Below, in pieces: positions 60,441 through 64,000 of a stretch of DNA of 64,000 nt (the first letter of the stretch is position 1; each line of letters begins with the position of its first letter). Below the pieces are notes generated by a model. That model worked only from the letters and a program-made list of their open reading frames with translations. It was not told where the DNA came from and searched no databases. Origin of the DNA: an uncultured Selenomonas sp. (GTDB taxonomy: Bacteria; Bacillota; Negativicutes; Selenomonadales; Selenomonadaceae). The position numbers and the translations under genes are program-made. The stretch covers positions 1-64,000 of the forward strand of contig CACXCN010000028.1 in NCBI GenBank assembly GCA_902766095.1, in the 5' to 3' direction.

Positions 60441-61787
60441 ATGGCAGATAAATCTGTAACGACAAGCAACATGGATGACAGTATGGGGGCGGAGTCCCTC
60501 AAAGGCATATTGAACAACACGATAAATACGATCGAGAGCAACAAGACGCAGATATTCGAGATTTACGAGACTGCGCGCAACGAGGTCGAGATAAGCAAGC
60601 GTCAGCTCCAGGAACTCAGAGAGCAGGCGCTGGCGACGATCAACCGGGTGGACAAGCTCGCCAAAGAAGAGCAGATAGAAAAGCAGCGCCTCGTACAGGT
60701 CAGCAGCAATTTCGCCAATTATTCGGAGGAAAGCATACGGGCCAGCTATGAGGCAGTGAAGCATGTACAGGTGGCTCTGGGCGTCGAGCGGGAAAAAGAG
60801 CACAGTCTCCGGGAGCAGCGCGACAAGCTGGAGCTGCGCCTGCGTCAGCTGAAGGTCATGCTGCAGCAGGCAGAGCATCTGGCGATGGCGATAGGATCGG
60901 TCCTGTCGTATCTGAGCTCGGAGGTCAGCGGTGTCGTCTGGCGGATCGAGGCTATCCAGAAGGACAAATTCGTGGGCGCGCGCATCATAAAAGCCCAGGA
61001 AGAGGAGCGCTATCGCGTATCGCGCGAGATCCATGACGGTCCGGCGCAGGACCTGGCGAATCTGATGTTCCAGACATCTGTCGTCGAAAAGCTCATCGAC
61101 TACGATCCTGAGGGGGCCAGGAAAGGCATTCAGGAATTGCGTCGCGATATACGCGCCTGCCTCAAGAACGTACGGCAGGTCATATTCGATATGCGGCCCA
61201 TGGCCCTCGATGATCTCGGCCTCGTGCCGGCTCTGCGCCAGCTCGTGGATCGTCTGGCCGAGCGTGGCCTGCTGGCGGCCGAGCTCAGTGTGGACGGCAA
61301 AGTCTATGAGTTGCCGAAGCATGTAGAGATCGTCGTGTTCCGCATCGTACAGGAGTCACTGAACAACGTCGTCCGTCATGCGGGTACGACACAGGCGCAG
61401 GTGCGCATGCATTATACCGCGTCCGCGCTGTCCGTGCTGATCGCCGATAAAGGCAAGGGCTTCGATGTGGACGCTTTGCAGCAGAATCCATACAAGGATA
61501 CTGCTCCGGCTGGGAAGGAAAAAGACCTCGGCCAGCAGGTCGCTGAAACGTTCAATGCGGCTATGAAGCTGCAGGAGACGGTTGATTCGGAGGCAGAGGC
61601 CAAAGCTGGAGCGGAGGCAGCTGCCCAGGCCGATGCAGCGGAGGCTGAGGGTCAGGCCGCTCATTTCGGCATCGTAGGGATGCGCGAGCGGGCTAAGATC
61701 ATCGGTGGCGAGCTCAACATCACCTCCAGGCCGGGCGAGGGCACCAAGGTGCATCTGCGCATAGCGAACCGCATGCTGAAAAATTGA
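60441..61787 (+). CDS. DegS-like sensor histidine kinase
   Basis: A 448-residue cytoplasmic kinase of the NarL-type HisKA_3 class. A long coiled coil (about 25-165) as in Bacillus DegS leads to EEERYRVSREIHDGPAQDL with His 198, then the ATPase domain: FRIVQESLNNVVRHA (N box), ADKGKGFD and GIVGMRERA. Between the last two motifs lies a roughly 60-residue insert with an Ala/Glu-rich repeat-like tract. No response regulator gene is adjacent. ATG 60441 is used; the GTG at 60432 is too near the GAGAGG site. Confidence 0.87.
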   Translation: MADKSVTTSNMDDSMGAESLKGILNNTINTIESNKTQIFEIYETARNEVEISKRQLQELREQALATINRVDKLAKEEQIEKQRLVQVSSNFANYSEESIRASYEAVKHVQVALGVEREKEHSLREQRDKLELRLRQLKVMLQQAEHLAMAIGSVLSYLSSEVSGVVWRIEAIQKDKFVGARIIKAQEEERYRVSREIHDGPAQDLANLMFQTSVVEKLIDYDPEGARKGIQELRRDIRACLKNVRQVIFDMRPMALDDLGLVPALRQLVDRLAERGLLAAELSVDGKVYELPKHVEIVVFRIVQESLNNVVRHAGTTQAQVRMHYTASALSVLIADKGKGFDVDALQQNPYKDTAPAGKEKDLGQQVAETFNAAMKLQETVDSEAEAKAGAEAAAQADAAEAEGQAAHFGIVGMRERAKIIGGELNITSRPGEGTKVHLRIANRMLKN

Positions 61788-61797
61788 GTGTATATTC

Positions 61798-63300
61798 ATG
61801 GTAATGATGAAGGATAATGATGATATAAAGACGGAAGCTGCCGGTGCGGCAGCAGGAGCGCCGATTGCCGAGGCCATGCAGGCCTATGCGCGAGCCGGCG
61901 CTCTCGCTTTTCATACGCCGGGACACAAGCAGGGACTGGGCGCGCATGAGCTGTTGCGGCGCCTCATTACGCCTGAGGGCCTGCGTGAGGAAGTCTCGCT
62001 GATGGAGGAGCTCGACGATCTGGGCAGCCCCACTGGCTGTATCCGGGAGGCCGAGCAGCTGGCTGCCGAGCTCTATGGTGCTGATGCGGCCTATTTCATG
62101 ATCAATGGCACGACCGGAGCGATACACACGATGCTGATGGCCGCTCTGGCTCCCGGCGACGTCGTGCTCATACCGCGCAATGCCCATCGCTCCATCATCG
62201 GGGGTCTCGTGTTGAGCGGTGCACGGCCGGTGTACATGCAGCCGGAGACTGACGATCGCCTGGGCATCGCTATGGGCATTGCACCGGACACTGTTCGACA
62301 GGCTCTGGCCGATCATCCCGAGGCGCGTGCGGTCGTGCTCGTCTATCCCACTTACTACGGGGTCACGGTCGATATCGCAGCAATCGCTGATCTCGTGCAT
62401 GCCGCCGGACCGGAGAAGCTCCTGCTCGTCGATGAGGCTCACGGGCCGCATCTGCCGTTCAGTGAGCAGCTGCCGGTCGAGGCATTGGCGGCCGGTGCGG
62501 ACATGGCGGCGACGAGTACGCATAAGCTGCTGGGCTCGCTGACCCAGACATCGATGTTGCTGGCGCGTTCCGGACGCATCGACCTGGAGCGCGTACAGCA
62601 GGCGGCGGCCCTGTTGCAGTCGACGAGTCCGAACCAGCTGCTGCTGGCTTCGCTCGATATCGCCCGCCTGCAGATGCAGGAGCAAGGGCGCGAGCTCGTC
62701 GGCCGGTCGGTGGAGCTCGCCGATGAGCTGCGCCGTCATATCAATGAGATCGATGGTCTGTGGTCGCCGGACGGCAGCTATATGGACCGTCCCGGGGCAT
62801 CCGGACTCGATGTCACGAAGGTGACGGTGAATGTGCGCGGACTTGGTCTCAGCGGAGCGGAGGCCGAGCATATCCTGCGGTATGAATACCTCATAGAATG
62901 CGAGCTGTCGGATGCCTATAATGTGCTGTTCATCATCTCGTATGCGGATACTGCCAGGCAGACGGAACGGCTGCTGACGGTATTGCAGGATATGGCAAAG
63001 CGCTATCAGCGGACGGCAGCCGAGCCGTTGTCCGTCGTGATGCCGCCGCTGCCGGATACTGTATTGACGCCGCGGGAGGCCTACTACGCAGCGACGGAGA
63101 AAGTGCCGTTTGCAGCGGCAGCGGGGCGGGTGGCGGCTGAGCAGATCATGTTCTATCCGCCGGGCATACCGCTCATCGTGCCGGGCGACCGCATCACGCA
63201 GGGGCAGCTGGACTATATCAGGGAGCAGCAGGCCATAGGGCTGAAGGTCGTGGGGCCGGCCGATACCGGACTGGATACTATACAGGTGACGAGGGATTGA
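61798..63300 (+). CDS. Orn/Lys/Arg decarboxylase-family PLP enzyme
   Basis: A 500-residue fold-type I PLP enzyme of the YaaO/SpeA-like group. FHTPGHKQGLGAHELL near residue 40 is the family hallmark; NGTTGAIHTM binds the cofactor phosphate, VDEAHGPHLPF is the Asp/His site, and the Lys of ATSTHKLLGSLTQ forms the Schiff base. The C-terminal Orn_DC domain is present. Arginine or lysine decarboxylation for polyamine supply is likely. Followed by tmk with one base between them, an order common in Firmicutes. Confidence 0.9.
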   Translation: MVMMKDNDDIKTEAAGAAAGAPIAEAMQAYARAGALAFHTPGHKQGLGAHELLRRLITPEGLREEVSLMEELDDLGSPTGCIREAEQLAAELYGADAAYFMINGTTGAIHTMLMAALAPGDVVLIPRNAHRSIIGGLVLSGARPVYMQPETDDRLGIAMGIAPDTVRQALADHPEARAVVLVYPTYYGVTVDIAAIADLVHAAGPEKLLLVDEAHGPHLPFSEQLPVEALAAGADMAATSTHKLLGSLTQTSMLLARSGRIDLERVQQAAALLQSTSPNQLLLASLDIARLQMQEQGRELVGRSVELADELRRHINEIDGLWSPDGSYMDRPGASGLDVTKVTVNVRGLGLSGAEAEHILRYEYLIECELSDAYNVLFIISYADTARQTERLLTVLQDMAKRYQRTAAEPLSVVMPPLPDTVLTPREAYYAATEKVPFAAAAGRVAAEQIMFYPPGIPLIVPGDRITQGQLDYIREQQAIGLKVVGPADTGLDTIQVTRD

Positions 63301-63301
63301 G

Positions 63302-63994
63302 ATGGCAGAGAAGAAGGGCAGACTCATAATCATAGAGGCCGGTGATGGCTCAGGGAAGGCGACGCAGACGAAGGCCCTGTACGAGCATCTGCAGCGCGAC
63401 GGCTACCGCGTGCGCCGGGTTGAATTCCCGGACTACGCGGCCGATTCCTCCATGCTCGTGCGCATGTATCTGCGCGGCGATTTCGGGGAGCAGGCCGACT
63501 CGGTCAATGCCTATGCGGCTTCCACGTTTTTCGCCGTGGACCGCTATGCCTCTTATCGCATGAAATGGCAGGCAGACTACGAGGAGGGGGCCATCATATT
63601 GGCCGACCGCTATACGACGAGCAACATGGTGCATCAGGCCGTGAAGCTGCAGGACGCCGCTGAACGCGATGCTTTCCTCAGCTGGCTCTGGGATTTCGAG
63701 TTCGTGAAGCTCGGGCTCCCCGTGCCTGACCGGGTCGTATTCCTGAATATGGATCCGGATGTAGCGGACAAACTCATAAACAAGCGCGGGCAGCAGAAGG
63801 ATATACACGAGCGTGACAAGGAATACCTGCATCGCTGCCATGCGGCCTACGAGCTGCTGGCAGAGCGCTATGGCTGGGCCCGGGTACAGTGCAGCAACGC
63901 AGGTGAGCCGCGGCCGGTCGATGATATACATGCTGATGTATATGCAGCTATAAAGGACGTACTGCCGCCATTAGCAGGACAGGAGCAGAAATGA
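63302..63994 (+). CDS. tmk: Thymidylate kinase (divergent form)
   Basis: A 230-residue dTMP kinase. The P-loop is EAGDGSGKATQTK, with Gly-Lys-Ala instead of Gly-Lys-Ser/Thr, and the phosphate-donor site continues with the TQTKAL helix. FPDYAADSS contains the dTMP-binding Asp, ILADRYTTSN the DRY motif. The region FLNMDPDVADKLI and the lid segment QQKDIHERDKEYL follow. The downstream gene starts inside the stop (ATGA). Confidence 0.88.
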   Translation: MAEKKGRLIIIEAGDGSGKATQTKALYEHLQRDGYRVRRVEFPDYAADSSMLVRMYLRGDFGEQADSVNAYAASTFFAVDRYASYRMKWQADYEEGAIILADRYTTSNMVHQAVKLQDAAERDAFLSWLWDFEFVKLGLPVPDRVVFLNMDPDVADKLINKRGQQKDIHERDKEYLHRCHAAYELLAERYGWARVQCSNAGEPRPVDDIHADVYAAIKDVLPPLAGQEQK

Positions 63995-64000
63995 TCAAAG
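63991..64000 (+). CDS. Start of a gene cut by the window edge
   Basis: ATG ATC AAA overlaps the tmk stop (ATGA) and follows AGGAG at proper spacing. Only three codons are visible. In related Firmicutes a cyclic-di-AMP receptor gene often follows tmk; that identity is only a guess here. Confidence 0.5.

Noticed and set aside
61720-63333. A 537-codon minus-strand frame opposite the decarboxylase gene
   Set aside because: Mirror frame rich in Arg/His/Gln; the plus-strand PLP enzyme has all family motifs.

Overview
The window looks like a chromosome segment of a diderm Firmicute of the Negativicutes, most likely Selenomonadaceae. Housekeeping genes are about 58-60% G+C by eye. Sporulation-lineage genes (spoVS, ymdB) sit beside envelope genes of a Gram-negative type (a phosphoethanolamine-transferase-like enzyme, WavE and Wzx homologues). 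Other marks are cytochrome bd (cydABCD), a Selenomonas-like flagellin and frequent TTG/GTG starts. No rRNA, tRNA or CRISPR array was seen.

Layout. (1) 1-12103: surface polysaccharide cluster. The glycosyltransferases, EpsG-type polymerase and WavE protein (188-7658) are very AT-rich, about 30% G+C. They are interrupted at about 5.6-6.3 kb by a decayed DUF1659/DUF2922 pair on the opposite strand. A Wzx flippase follows, then a tightly overlapping five-gene module (9039-12103: phosphodiesterase-like, HAD phosphatase, nucleotidyltransferase, cupin, second nucleotidyltransferase) that probably makes an activated precursor of unknown identity. (2) 12211-18928: accessory and single genes (unknown protein, Rpn-type nuclease, UxaA-family dehydratase, AI-2E-family permease, M48 protease, CBS protein, zinc-ribbon membrane protein). 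(3) 18997-26353: rny, an unknown gene, ymdB, spoVS, a PHP phosphoesterase, a P-loop/Asp23 fusion and ftsH. (4) 27004-31921: tsaE-tsaB-rimI-tsaD (tRNA t6A and ribosomal protein acetylation), leading into a PdtaS/PdtaR-like kinase and ANTAR antiterminator. (5) 31979-42577: a TPR-like protein, a phosphoethanolamine-transferase-like enzyme, the cydABDC operon and a P-type ATPase homologue without catalytic residues. (6) 42793-57090: a 954-residue flagellin, then ispE, a GntR regulator, glmU, prs, uppP, pth, a Cys-rich radical SAM protein, an AcoR-like regulator without the GAFTGA loop, trmB and an FtsW/RodA protein. Many of these feed cell-wall precursor supply. (7) 57212-64000: a minus-strand folate operon (unknown zinc protein, folP, folB, folK fused to DHFR), then a DegS-like kinase, an Orn/Lys/Arg decarboxylase-fold enzyme, tmk and the first codons of another gene.

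The most unusual non-coding signal is a three-copy palindromic repeat. The full-length copy is 40938-41238 with 16-bp perfect terminal inverted repeats. 57106-57204 is an internally deleted copy whose breakpoints fall on a 7-bp direct repeat. 34664-34933 is a copy with eroded ends. The copies fill spaces between transcription units. The strongest protein-level oddities are the pseudo-P-type ATPase, the GAFTGA-less AcoR homologue, the P-loop/Asp23 fusion, the FolK-DHFR fusion and the unusual nucleotidyltransferase pair. All functional calls rest on reading motifs by eye; no database search was possible.
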